NCBI GenBank assembly: GCA_947041165.1
Contig: CAMRCY010000005.1
Coordinates: 16,122 to 80,121 of the forward strand
DNA length: 64,000 nt
Origin: an uncultured Deferribacteraceae bacterium
Lineage (GTDB): Bacteria > Chrysiogenota > Deferribacteres > Deferribacterales > Mucispirillaceae
Direction of reading: 5' to 3'
In this document: piece after piece, positions 18,668-28,144 of the stretch
Layout: every line of letters begins with the position of its first letter
How positions within the stretch are numbered: the first letter of the stretch is position 1
The notes under the pieces: generated by a model
What the model was told of the DNA's origin: nothing
The model's input: the letters and a program-made list of their open reading frames with translations, nothing else
The model's database searches: none
Translations under genes and position numbers: made by a program

Positions 18668-19525
18668 ATGTCAAAAACAAACTCACCATCTGAACTTAAT
18701 AAAGCCACAGCTACGTCAAAAAAAGACTCATCAACTGAGCAGAACTCTAACATAGTTGAACTAAATGAAAATTCATCATGCCAATTAAACTCGAACATAG
18801 TTGCATCAAATGAAAATCAATCACCTATTTTTATATCATACCGTCAAGGTGGAGTTAGATATGAAGATATATTATCAAAAGATGCCGATCCATTAAAATT
18901 AGAGTTTGAAGAAAACATATTAATATCTGCTGATAAAATATGGGATCAATTAGCTACTACATCAAAATTTAATTATATCAATTTCAAATCTATATATTGC
19001 GATGATAATCCTGTTAATCTTGAAATCGGAATCGGTAACGGTGAATTTTTAGCTCATATCGGAAGCAGTAACCCTCATGAAAATTTTCTTGGATTAGAAG
19101 TTTTTAAAGAAGTGTTTCTAAAAGCTGCATCTAAAATAAGAAAGCAAGAACTAAAGAACTGTAGAGTTGTCCAATTTGATACAGCACTTATTGTTAGATT
19201 GATAGAAGATAATTATCTAAATTCTATATATGTAAACTTTCCTGATCCATGGCCTAAGAAAGCACATAAAAAAAGAAGATTGCTTAAAACTCATTTTATC
19301 GATCAATTAGCAAGCAAATTAAAAATCGGTGGAACGCTTTATATCGCTACTGATCATGATGATTATGCAGCAGAAATTGCTGAAAACATCGTTGATGCAA
19401 AACAGCTTAAATCTGAGTATGATTCTGTATATGTTAGAAATATTACAGATTATTTTCATACCAAATATTATAGAAAATTTGTATCAACTGATGGGGCTTA
19501 CTTCTTTAAATATAAGCGTATATAA
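18668..19525 (+). CDS. trmB: tRNA (guanine-46-N7)-methyltransferase with N-terminal extension
   Basis: 285 residues from the ATG at 18668 (a TTG at 18650 is possible). The TrmB core starts near residue 105: NLEIGIGNGEFLAHIG (SAM site), FLGLEVFKEVF, and VNFPDPWPKKAHKKRRLL, the family signature. The first about 55 residues are Ser/Asn/Glu-rich, low complexity, and contain a 15-residue duplication (NSNIVELNENSS / NSNIVASNENQS) that corresponds to a 45-bp direct DNA repeat at 18743 and 18788. This extension is absent from normal TrmB. The enzyme makes m7G46 in tRNA. Confidence 0.9.
   Translation: MSKTNSPSELNKATATSKKDSSTEQNSNIVELNENSSCQLNSNIVASNENQSPIFISYRQGGVRYEDILSKDADPLKLEFEENILISADKIWDQLATTSKFNYINFKSIYCDDNPVNLEIGIGNGEFLAHIGSSNPHENFLGLEVFKEVFLKAASKIRKQELKNCRVVQFDTALIVRLIEDNYLNSIYVNFPDPWPKKAHKKRRLLKTHFIDQLASKLKIGGTLYIATDHDDYAAEIAENIVDAKQLKSEYDSVYVRNITDYFHTKYYRKFVSTDGAYFFKYKRI
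18743..18832. repeat. 45-bp in-frame direct repeat inside trmB
   Basis: AACTCTAACATAGTTG at 18743 and AACTCGAACATAGTTG at 18788. The offset of 45 keeps the frame and adds 15 residues to the disordered N-terminus. Confidence 0.8.
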
Positions 19526-19721
19526 TAGTAGAATAAATTTAATAGATAAAGTAACAGATTTAGTTTTTAAAATTAAGTTTGTATATGTTATAAAATAGTT
19601 AACAATGTAAAAAGGTTTAGTTATTAAAACCTATGTACACAGAAATAGAATAAAGAGAGAGATGTAAAAGTGGCTTACTTTTTTAAGTCTAGTTGTATAG
19701 TAAAAATATGAGAGATAGATA

Positions 19722-20981
19722 ATGATTAAAAAAATATTGTTGATGTTAGCTGTAATAATAATTCCATTCAACTTAGCATTTGCAGACAATATATCGAAAG
19801 CATACGAAATAAATATTAAAGGTATCATCACAAACGGTACATACGACTATATAAAATCTACAATTGACAACGCATCAAAAGATAACTCATCAATGGTTAT
19901 CATAAAACTTAATACTCCTGGTGGATTGCTTGATTCTACAAGAGAGATTGTTACATCAATTCTATCATCAACTGTTCCTGTTGTTGTGTATGTTGCACCA
20001 GCTGGAGCAAGAGCCGCATCGGCTGGAGCGTTTATTCTACTCGCTGCTGACTACGCTATTATGGAAGACGGAACAAATGTTGGTGCTGCTCATCCTGTGT
20101 CATCGTCTGGTGGAGATATCGAAGGTGATATGCAGGAGAAAGTTGTTAATGATACTGTTGCATTGATGAAATCTATCGCTGAAAAAAGAGGCAGAAATAT
20201 TGATGTTGCAACTAGTATGGTTGTAGACTCTAAAAGTTTTACAGCTTCTGAAGCGTTAAAAAATAAAGTTATAGATAATGTAATAGTAGATGGAATGTAT
20301 ATTGAAAGTATCAAAAAACATTTTAACATAACAACCGATATCGAAATTATTAAAGTTGAAATGACAACGTTACAAAAATTTATATCATTTCTAGCTAACC
20401 CAAATATATTGGTAGCACTATTCTTCTTCGGTATATTAATGATAGGTTTAGAACTAAAAGCCCCTGGGACATTTGTATTTTTAGGGATAGGTGCTGCATC
20501 ATTAATTCTATTCGCTGTTGGATCAAACATTATATCAATAAACATATTCGGATTACTTCTAATGATTTTTGGAGTTTTTCTACTCGTCTTAGAACTGTTT
20601 ATCGTATCATTTGGAGTGTTATCAATAGCTGCTATCGTATCTATGGTTGCAGGATTATTGATGTTATTTGATGGAGAAAATAATATGGGAATATCTGTAT
20701 CTTATCTATTAATATTCTTTATTATCGGAAGTTTTGCAGCAATCGTGTTACTTATCGGAAGATTATTACTGTCTGATTTTAAACGTAAATCTGTATCAGG
20801 TGGAGATGCTTTAATTGATAAAAGTGGAGAAGTTTTAATGTTCGATACTGAAAAATCTAAAGGTAAAATGTTTATCAACGGTGAAATTTGGAATGTTATA
20901 TCTGATGACAATAATATTGTTGAAGGTGATACAGTTATCGTAATCAGTAGAGATAACCTTACATTAAAGGTAAAGAAATAA
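19722..20981 (+). CDS. NfeD-like ClpP-class membrane serine protease
   Basis: 419 residues. Signal peptide (1-21, ending LAFA-DN). The protease domain (about 25-215) has LNTPGGLLDSTREI, the nucleophile region GARAASAGAFI (Ser near 97) and the later basic residue region of the Ser-Lys dyad. Four to five membrane helices (about 225-345) and a C-terminal OB-fold NfeD domain (about 360-419, FINGEIWNVISDDNNIVEGD) follow. In characterised archaea the family cleaves stomatin-type proteins. The usual SPFH/stomatin partner gene is not adjacent here; the next gene is a radical SAM protein 3 bp downstream. Confidence 0.88.
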   Translation: MIKKILLMLAVIIIPFNLAFADNISKAYEINIKGIITNGTYDYIKSTIDNASKDNSSMVIIKLNTPGGLLDSTREIVTSILSSTVPVVVYVAPAGARAASAGAFILLAADYAIMEDGTNVGAAHPVSSSGGDIEGDMQEKVVNDTVALMKSIAEKRGRNIDVATSMVVDSKSFTASEALKNKVIDNVIVDGMYIESIKKHFNITTDIEIIKVEMTTLQKFISFLANPNILVALFFFGILMIGLELKAPGTFVFLGIGAASLILFAVGSNIISINIFGLLLMIFGVFLLVLELFIVSFGVLSIAAIVSMVAGLLMLFDGENNMGISVSYLLIFFIIGSFAAIVLLIGRLLLSDFKRKSVSGGDALIDKSGEVLMFDTEKSKGKMFINGEIWNVISDDNNIVEGDTVIVISRDNLTLKVKK

Positions 20982-20984
20982 CAG

Positions 20985-22124
20985 ATGAATCGTAGAACAG
21001 TATTTATTAAAGATCCTATCAACAAGCACTCAATACGTGTGTTAATGGCTGCGTATGAGAAAGCTTTTCCTGATGATGATTATTTTGTTACAGATTTTAA
21101 GACTGCTTACGATTTTGTATCAGATAATGATATCGCTATCTTCTCATCAGCCTCACGTTCAATAGACAAAAACATTGAACTTTCTGAAGCTTTAAAATTA
21201 AAAAGTAAGAATATAATATCTATGATAGGTGGCCCTCACGCATCTGCACGACCTAAATCACTTGTTGAAAGTTTTGATATAGTTGCAACTGGTGAAGGCG
21301 AACTGCTCATAGAGAAAGTTATTAACGATATCCATAACGATAATATCAACTACTCTATTATTGACGGTGAAAAAGTTCAAAACCTTGATGATTTCCACGT
21401 GTTCCCTCGTAAAAAAGTATCACTAGGACCTATTGAATTAATTCGGGGCTGCATATCAAAATGTACATACTGTCAAACTCCTAAACTTTTTCCTGGTGCA
21501 TTAAGATATAGATCGGTTGATTTTATAGCAAACGAAATAGAGTTTGCACTAGGTAGAAAAGGATATGCAGAAGCTAGATTTATAGCGCCTGATGCATCAT
21601 CATATTATTACGACAAAGGCGTTAATCTTGAGGCTATAGAGAACCTTTTATCTACTGTTAGAGGATTAATAAAAGATAATGGTAAAATATTTTTCGGCAC
21701 TTTCCCATCAGAACTTGATCCAGCTGGCGTTACAAAAGAGCTTATAGATTTGATGGTGAGATATTGTGACAACAAATTAATCGTTATAGGCTTGCAATCT
21801 GCATCTGATAAAATGCAAAGGATTATGAAAAGACGTAGCGGTATTAAAGAAACTGAAAAAGCTATTGAGTTATTTCTTGATAATAAATTTGAAATTGTTG
21901 TTGATCTTATTTTTGGATTACCTCATGAAGATGAATTCACATATCAAGAAACTTTAAAATTTATAGATAAATGGTACGGAAAAATAACTATCCACGCTCA
22001 CCCATACGATCCGTTACCTGGAAGCCTTTGGGAGAATGAAATCTCGACTACTGTGCCTGAAAACTTAATTAAAAAAATGAAATCGTTGCAAGGTATCGGT
22101 AAAGTTTTCGGAAACACAGTCTAA
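20985..22124 (+). CDS. B12-binding-domain radical SAM protein (MJ_1487-like)
   Basis: 379 residues. N-terminal Rossmann/B12-binding-like domain (about 1-125, with ISMIGGPHASARP and VATGEGE) is followed by the radical SAM cluster motif CISKCTYCQ (near residue 157-165, CxxxCxxC) and the TIM-barrel elements IVIGLQSASDKM and VVDLIFGLPHEDE. The layout and the H-A-H-P-Y-D-P ending resemble TIGR04013 (MJ_1487 family). The reaction is unknown. The start is 3 nt after nfeD, so it is in the same operon; no functional link is established. Confidence 0.82.
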   Translation: MNRRTVFIKDPINKHSIRVLMAAYEKAFPDDDYFVTDFKTAYDFVSDNDIAIFSSASRSIDKNIELSEALKLKSKNIISMIGGPHASARPKSLVESFDIVATGEGELLIEKVINDIHNDNINYSIIDGEKVQNLDDFHVFPRKKVSLGPIELIRGCISKCTYCQTPKLFPGALRYRSVDFIANEIEFALGRKGYAEARFIAPDASSYYYDKGVNLEAIENLLSTVRGLIKDNGKIFFGTFPSELDPAGVTKELIDLMVRYCDNKLIVIGLQSASDKMQRIMKRRSGIKETEKAIELFLDNKFEIVVDLIFGLPHEDEFTYQETLKFIDKWYGKITIHAHPYDPLPGSLWENEISTTVPENLIKKMKSLQGIGKVFGNTV

Positions 22125-22281
22125 ACTATTTATATCTATATATTTTCACATTACAAGCATTTCTATTAATGGCACTCTAACGCACATAACTCAAGCGATC
22201 CGTCCATTCAACTCTATTTACTATTTGCTATAATTAAACATATATACTAAAATATAGACTTATTACGGTATGGAGAATTTA

Positions 22282-23025
22282 ATGAAAAAACTCAACACGA
22301 TAGCTATAGCTATACTTATATTAATATTTATTTCAATTAATCTTTATGCAAAAGATAATAACAGTGCTAAAGTGAAAGTCGATATTGCTGATCCAAAAGT
22401 TAAAGAGAAGATTTTTAAAGCTAATAATTTCATCGGCTATAAAGGCGATATCACTATAAAAGTTGAAAGGTACGAACTTGGTTACGGTGGAAGGGATCAT
22501 GGCAGAAAAAATGTTGGAATAACATATAAAGCATATATAGATATGACATCTACCGATAATCAAAAAGTGATATTCTATAAATCTGCTCATGCACCACAAC
22601 TTGAATACACTCTAATCAATGGTAAATTGAAAGTTATTCATAACGGTCAAAATATTACTAAAATCATCAAAACACATAAAAACTTTTTCACTACATACCA
22701 ATTATATAAATATCCGTACGGAATGATATCGGACATGTTAACTGCAGAAGATTTCTACGCTAAATTTAAAGGATATTATGCTCTCTTTGGTGAAATTGAT
22801 TTAACGGCAACTATTAGAAATTATTACGAGATGTCTACTTCAAAAACCGATTATTTTGTAGTGTTAGATGTAAATGATAAATATAAAATAACTGGATTAT
22901 CGATAGAAGATAATAGCGATTTTTATACATGGAAAAATAATGTACCATACGCAATAGCCTGCTCTCGTATGACAGAAGGTATAACAACAATTTTTTTAGA
23001 TGAAAAAGGATGGGTAAAAAAATAA
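22282..23025 (+). CDS. Secreted protein of unknown function
   Basis: 247 residues from the ATG at 22282, chosen over 22270 because GGAG at 22272-22275 serves as its ribosome binding site. Signal peptide MKKLNTIAIAILILIFISI ending near LYA-KD. The mature part is mixed beta with many Tyr/Lys; blocks such as FIGYKGDITIKVERYELG and FLDEKGWVKK give no family I recognise. It starts a run with two TPR proteins 6 bp downstream. Confidence 0.7.
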   Translation: MKKLNTIAIAILILIFISINLYAKDNNSAKVKVDIADPKVKEKIFKANNFIGYKGDITIKVERYELGYGGRDHGRKNVGITYKAYIDMTSTDNQKVIFYKSAHAPQLEYTLINGKLKVIHNGQNITKIIKTHKNFFTTYQLYKYPYGMISDMLTAEDFYAKFKGYYALFGEIDLTATIRNYYEMSTSKTDYFVVLDVNDKYKITGLSIEDNSDFYTWKNNVPYAIACSRMTEGITTIFLDEKGWVKK

Positions 23026-23031
23026 CATATT

Positions 23032-24495
23032 ATGAGTAACTTACAGATGAAAGATATACTTCTAAAAAAAGTTGAAAAATATAGTAACAAAGATGAACAC
23101 GAAAAAATCATATCTACAATTTTAAATTTTCCAAGATATGAAAACGACTATGAACTCTCAGGACAGTTAGCTCGTGCATACAATAATAATAAACAGTACG
23201 ATAAAGCTATCGATACTTTAGAGATGTTTAAAGAGCAAGGCATAACAGATCCTATGTGGGTTTACAGGCTTGCATACTCATACTGCATCGGCAAAAGAGA
23301 GTATGCTAAAGCACAAACATATATTGAAAATATTTTAAATAATGCTCCAAGTGATAAAGTTGATGAAGAAGTGTACATTGATTTATCAGATTTCTTAATA
23401 GATTGTTTAGAGAATAATTCGGCTAATTTATCTTTCAAAGAACGTGTAGAAAATTTTTGGAATTGGTTTACTGAAAATGAAGAAAAACTTTCAAATATGA
23501 TAGACAACATTAAAAATAAAACTGTTGCAAACTCTGATGAAATTACTGATTTTGTAAGAGCTGGTGTATCTTTAATATCTGATGAACTTAATTTTAATTT
23601 TGGTGGAGATTATGAATTTGGATTTTCTTGTCAAAAGAAACAATATATATTTTATATCACACCTTATCTAGTATCTAAACTGCCTAGCCAGTTTAAAGAT
23701 AAATGGAAGTTTACACCGTTTCAAATAGGACAAAGTGATGGCTTTTCTATGAACCTTCCAGATGTAAATAAACCTATTCATATCTCTGATATATTTGTTG
23801 CAGTGGATTATGGTAGTGAGATAAATCAGACTGGTTTTAACTTACTATTATATAATGAACACATATCTAAACTAGATGACAATATCGCTTATGAAACTTT
23901 TTTCATTATGACAAATTTTGCTATTGGTGAAGCTACAAGTTCTATTTATATTAACAAGCTCGTAACTAGCGAAGAGAAACTTGATCATATGATACCGCTT
24001 ACCGATCTTAAACAAAATATAAGTGACAAACTTAAAGAGAGTGATAGAAAACTTTTTTTAAATCCTAAAGATAGATTTATTACATTCAAAATGGAAATTG
24101 AACATGATGACAAATCTCCATTAAGATATGAGGTGAATTTTGGCACAACTGCATTTCATGAACTACAAAATGCTTATTATGCTAAAAATAATAAACTCAA
24201 TCTCGCTCTATTAAAAATGGGTGTGTTTGCTGGATTTATTATTATGCAAGATAATGAAGGTATAAACGAAAAAACTTTATTAAATGCTCAAAAAATTACC
24301 GATGAAATAGTGGCAAGTGGTACAACTATTAATATCGGTAGATCAATAGGTGCATTTATCTATATAGACTTTATCATTTATGATATGAAAGATTTTTTCA
24401 CGAAATCAACTGCAATATTTAAAAAATATCCTTATAAATTTCATCTATCATATTTTAGATACAACAGTGAGATTATCCACTATAATCAGTTGTAA
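23032..24495 (+). CDS. TPR-containing protein, copy 1 of a tandem paralog pair
   Basis: 487 residues, soluble. Residues about 10-130 have TPR-like helix pairs (ARAYNNNKQYDKAIDTLEMF, YAKAQTYIENIL). A sharp motif NFWNWFTENEEKLSNMI (about 142-158) opens a larger domain of unknown type that ends with NIGRSIGAFIYIDFIIYDMKDFF and SYFRYNSE. The protein is about 55% identical by eye to the product at 24700-26136. I do not recognise the C-terminal domain. It starts 6 bp after the secreted-protein gene. Confidence 0.75.
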   Translation: MSNLQMKDILLKKVEKYSNKDEHEKIISTILNFPRYENDYELSGQLARAYNNNKQYDKAIDTLEMFKEQGITDPMWVYRLAYSYCIGKREYAKAQTYIENILNNAPSDKVDEEVYIDLSDFLIDCLENNSANLSFKERVENFWNWFTENEEKLSNMIDNIKNKTVANSDEITDFVRAGVSLISDELNFNFGGDYEFGFSCQKKQYIFYITPYLVSKLPSQFKDKWKFTPFQIGQSDGFSMNLPDVNKPIHISDIFVAVDYGSEINQTGFNLLLYNEHISKLDDNIAYETFFIMTNFAIGEATSSIYINKLVTSEEKLDHMIPLTDLKQNISDKLKESDRKLFLNPKDRFITFKMEIEHDDKSPLRYEVNFGTTAFHELQNAYYAKNNKLNLALLKMGVFAGFIIMQDNEGINEKTLLNAQKITDEIVASGTTINIGRSIGAFIYIDFIIYDMKDFFTKSTAIFKKYPYKFHLSYFRYNSEIIHYNQL

Positions 24496-24699
24496 AAATT
24501 GATATTTTTACCTATTATTAAAATATATTTATTAAATAACTAACTGTAATTAAATTAATCTATAACTGTTATGATCGTTCTCAAATTTTAAACCGTATAC
24601 CGATATTATCACTCTGTCATAAATTACAAAAAAGAATATTTTATAAAAATATAACTATAGTACCGTAATTAAAATAATGATTTCAAGGGGAGAAATGAA

Positions 24700-26136
24700 A
24701 TGAGAAAAGTGATTTTAGATAAAGTGGATAAACTTTATGATGATGATAAACATAAAGAGATCATATCAACAATTACAAACTTTGCAGGGTATGATAAAGA
24801 CTATGAACTATCAGGACAGTTAGCCGTAGCATATAATAATACTGATGATTATAGCAAAGCTATCATAACTTTAGAATCATTCACAAAAGAGGGTGTCAAT
24901 GATCCTAAATGGGTTTACAGACTTGCATATGCTTGTTGTGAAGGAACTAAAGAGTATGCTAAAGTTCAAAAATATATTGAAAATATATTAACCGATATTC
25001 CTGAAGATAAAGCTGATGAAGAGGTGTATAAAGATTTATCTAACTACCTAGTTGATTGCTTAATTAATGACGTAAACAATATCTCATTCAAAAAACGTGT
25101 AGAGAATTTTTGGATATGGTTTACTGAAAATGAAGAGAAACTTTCTGATATGTTAACTAAAATGAAAGCTCATGATAAATCTATAGATCCTGCCTCAATT
25201 ACCGATTTTGCAAACGAAGGCATATCTTTAATATCTGAGAATATCTACTTTAATTTAGGTGGCAATTTTGAATTTACATTTACTTGTGAAGGCAACTCAT
25301 ATTTATTCTATCTAACACCTTATATCGTATCACAAATGCCTGAAAAGTTTAAAGAGAAATGGACATTCACACCGTTTATGCAAGGCGATAAATCTGATGG
25401 TTTTATGCTCAAAATAAAAGATATCGATGTTGCTATATCTGATATGCTTGTGGCTGTTGATTACGAAAGCGACAACGGTGATTTTAATATCAAATTTTAT
25501 AATGAACACGTTTGTAAATTAGATGATAGTGACGCATATCACATTTTCTTTCTAATGATGGATATGGTTACTGGTGAAGCGGTCAGCAATCTATATATCG
25601 GTACTGTAGATAAAAGCGATACAAAACTTGATGGCATGATACCACTCTCTGACCTTAAACAACATATAATTGATTCCTTAGAAAAAGATGAGAAACAATA
25701 TTTTGACAATCCTCAAGAAAGACATACATCATTCGAAATTGAGCTAGATGATGATGAGTATTCTCCTTATAGATATGATGTTACTTTTGGCACAACTTCA
25801 TATCAATCTCTACTGAGCAGTTACTACATTAATGATAACGATATAAATCTGCAACTATTAAAAATGGGAGCTGTGGCTGGATTTCTTATTCTTATAAATG
25901 AAGAAGGTTTAGAGCTAGGTGAAGCTTTAGCTCATGCACAAAATGTTTCTGATAAAATAGCGAGTAATACATCATCTATTGAACTTGGAAGATCAATCGG
26001 TAGTTATATCTATATAGATTTTATCACCTACGATATAAAAGAGTTTTTAGAAAAAACACCAGAGCTACTCAAAGATTATCCTTGTAGCTTTACGTTCTCA
26101 TACTTTAAACCATTTAGTGAAACTATAGATTTATAG
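24700..26136 (+). CDS. TPR-containing protein, copy 2 of a tandem paralog pair
   Basis: 478 residues with the same layout as the protein at 23032-24495: TPR-like helices, NFWIWFTENEEKLSDML, a central block on TFTCEGNSYLFYLTPYIV, and the closing ELGRSIGSYIYIDFITYDI. A strong ribosome binding site (AAGGGGAG) lies 8-15 nt before the ATG. The 204-bp gap before it suggests its own promoter. A strong terminator follows at 26176. This copy is more acidic than copy 1. Function unknown. Confidence 0.75.
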   Translation: MRKVILDKVDKLYDDDKHKEIISTITNFAGYDKDYELSGQLAVAYNNTDDYSKAIITLESFTKEGVNDPKWVYRLAYACCEGTKEYAKVQKYIENILTDIPEDKADEEVYKDLSNYLVDCLINDVNNISFKKRVENFWIWFTENEEKLSDMLTKMKAHDKSIDPASITDFANEGISLISENIYFNLGGNFEFTFTCEGNSYLFYLTPYIVSQMPEKFKEKWTFTPFMQGDKSDGFMLKIKDIDVAISDMLVAVDYESDNGDFNIKFYNEHVCKLDDSDAYHIFFLMMDMVTGEAVSNLYIGTVDKSDTKLDGMIPLSDLKQHIIDSLEKDEKQYFDNPQERHTSFEIELDDDEYSPYRYDVTFGTTSYQSLLSSYYINDNDINLQLLKMGAVAGFLILINEEGLELGEALAHAQNVSDKIASNTSSIELGRSIGSYIYIDFITYDIKEFLEKTPELLKDYPCSFTFSYFKPFSETIDL

Positions 26137-26175
26137 TAGATTAGAAAAGTTTTTTACAAATCAAATTATAAAAAT

Positions 26176-26210
26176 AGCAGTATGGTAGATAAACTACTGT
26201 ACTGCTTTTT
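26176..26210 (+). terminator. Rho-independent terminator after the TPR pair
   Basis: AGCAGTATGGTAG (26176-26188), loop ATAAA, CTACTGTACTGCT (26194-26206): 13 pairs with two wobble pairs, then TTTT. Confidence 0.9.
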
Positions 26211-26320
26211 AAATATATCAAGCTAAATTTATGTAATCATACTGAATAAATTATATTTTTAAACATATTAAAATGAAATATATCTAACTAATACACATTG
26301 TTCACAAATAAATATATCAA

Positions 26321-27439
26321 TCATTTAGTAGGTTTTTTTAGAGCTTTATTTCCTATTAATCTCCACTTAGTTCCTCTAACAAATCTTTTATACATCTCTT
26401 TAAAAAATTTCCCATTGCTTTCTAAGTATGGCGATAACTCTTTTATTGAGTGATACATTCTATATGCTTTTAGTGGTGCATTTATATTTGTAAGTGTAGC
26501 GTATAGTTTCCAATATAAAGCCATAATCTCTAACAATTTTTCATGATTAAACTTTTTACTCTCTAAATTATATGCGATTATTTTTTTATACCAAGATATA
26601 GCCCACTCGCTTAACTCACCATTATAAGATAATACCTCACGTCTTGACTGGATTATTGCATGACGTTTTATATCATCATCAGTTGCAAACGGTAGCAGAT
26701 CTTTTATAACTCTCTCTATCATTATCTTTCTTTCATTATAATGCAAAAATTTGTTTGATACAGAAGTCCTACTATTATGCTCTCTAAAAAGCAGATATTT
26801 ATTATCTAGAAAAAACCATCTAGCACCTGCTTTATTTAATGTATAAAACAGATCATCATCTGAAACAATCTTAAACTCACCTGAATATGGTTTATCTATC
26901 CCGCTTAATATACTTCTTCTATATACCGTTGTTGGATGTAAAATTAATCTATCAAAAATTTCAGTTGCGTGTATATATTCATCATCATATGCCACTCTCG
27001 GTTCTGAGATATCATATGTGTAATCCTGCGTAAAGCCTTTCAGTTTTTTTGTTCTTGTAGCACAACCTGTAATATGTGGGTTCTCTTCAAGCACTTTAAC
27101 AATCGCTTCAACTCGTATAGGTGATGACAGATCATCATGATCTTGCATCATAATATATTCACCGTTTGCTAAAGATAACGCCTTATTACTATTCTCTCCT
27201 ATACCTAGATTTTTCTCATTATGATAAAGTTTTATTCGATCATCTTTATCTGCATAAAGTTTTAATATATCGTAACTATTATCAGTTGAACAGTCGTCTA
27301 TAATAATTATCTCTAAATTTTTATATGTTTGATCTATCACAGATTGCAATGTTTCTTCTATAAATCTTGCCCCATTATAAGTTGGAAGAATAACTGATAC
27401 GAGTGGAGTTGTATTTTGACCATCAATAACTTTTTGCAT
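26321..27439 (-). CDS. Family 2 glycosyltransferase
   Basis: 372 residues. GT-A fold: VSVILPTYNGARFIEETLQS at about 14-33, EIIIIDDCSTDNSYDIL (nucleotide-binding Asp), and GEYIMMQDHDD (DxD-like metal motif near 108-116). Residues 210-372 are helical and basic, perhaps the membrane-associated acceptor part. It probably adds sugar to a surface polysaccharide or LPS core; donor and acceptor are unknown. It stands alone, on the opposite strand to both neighbours. Confidence 0.87.
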   Translation of the reverse strand: MQKVIDGQNTTPLVSVILPTYNGARFIEETLQSVIDQTYKNLEIIIIDDCSTDNSYDILKLYADKDDRIKLYHNEKNLGIGENSNKALSLANGEYIMMQDHDDLSSPIRVEAIVKVLEENPHITGCATRTKKLKGFTQDYTYDISEPRVAYDDEYIHATEIFDRLILHPTTVYRRSILSGIDKPYSGEFKIVSDDDLFYTLNKAGARWFFLDNKYLLFREHNSRTSVSNKFLHYNERKIMIERVIKDLLPFATDDDIKRHAIIQSRREVLSYNGELSEWAISWYKKIIAYNLESKKFNHEKLLEIMALYWKLYATLTNINAPLKAYRMYHSIKELSPYLESNGKFFKEMYKRFVRGTKWRLIGNKALKKPTK

Positions 27440-27886
27440 TTACGTACATACCTTTTAATTTATAATTCTACCACTGGACTTAACAAACAACTTATAACGG
27501 TTGCAATGTTAAATATCCGTAGAGATGATTTTAATTATTCGTCAATATATTAAATGTTCAGTTAATTAATATATTTGTATACGAACAATAAGAATGTCAT
27601 TATTACTATACATATCTTTTAGTTTTTTATCAACTCTTTGTACTATAATTGATATCGTATTTGAACAAAATATATTATGTGATTTCTTCCCATAACTTAT
27701 AATATAATCTCATCAATACATATCTAACCATTATAACTTTTACTGGTTTACAATACTCAAATATTAAGATATCCTATACTATTACAAGCATAGATGTGAC
27801 GTAATAGCTTGAGTAAAATATCGTTATGTGATAGTAATATATGTTACTGCATAAGGAATAATTATAGAGGTACTGGTTTTATTAAT
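27440..27886. other. Gap between divergent glycosyltransferase and YbeD-like genes
   Basis: About 450 bp of AT-rich DNA. I see no gene, no RNA and no clear repeat. It must contain promoters in both directions, but no consensus pair is convincing. Confidence 0.4.
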
Positions 27887-28144
27887 ATGGAAATTTTAAA
27901 AGAATTACAAGAATTCCCTACTATTTTTACATTTAAAATTATAGGCGTAAACAATGAAGCATTTCTTGATGGGTGTAAAAAGATTTTTGATATGCCTGAC
28001 CGTGAAGTTACAACTACTGTCATTGAAGGCACTACATCAAAATATATCTCATTATCAATCACAACTATTCTTCTAACTTTTGAAGAGTTGGAAGGAATAT
28101 ATAAAGCTATTGAAAAAGTTGAAGGGGTTAAATTCTGTGTTTAA
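27887..28144 (+). CDS. DUF493/YbeD-like protein
   Basis: 85 residues from the ATG at 27887. A longer TTG-started form (27809) would add 26 Cys/Asn-rich residues that do not fit the family. The pattern EFPTIFTFKIIGVNN, TTTVIEGTTSKYISLSITT, and EELEGIYKAIEKVEGVKFCV is the ACT-like fold of YbeD (DUF493). In E. coli YbeD lies near lipB, with no proven function. The 3' end overlaps the next gene by 8 nt. Confidence 0.75.
   Translation: MEILKELQEFPTIFTFKIIGVNNEAFLDGCKKIFDMPDREVTTTVIEGTTSKYISLSITTILLTFEELEGIYKAIEKVEGVKFCV

Noticed and set aside
27809..27886. TTG-started N-terminal extension of the YbeD-like protein
   Set aside because: The 26 extra residues do not fit the family length or pattern.
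28080..28136. TTG start for the barrel protein
   Set aside because: It would put a charged stretch in front of a clear signal peptide and overlap ybeD by 65 bp; the GTG at 28137 fits better.
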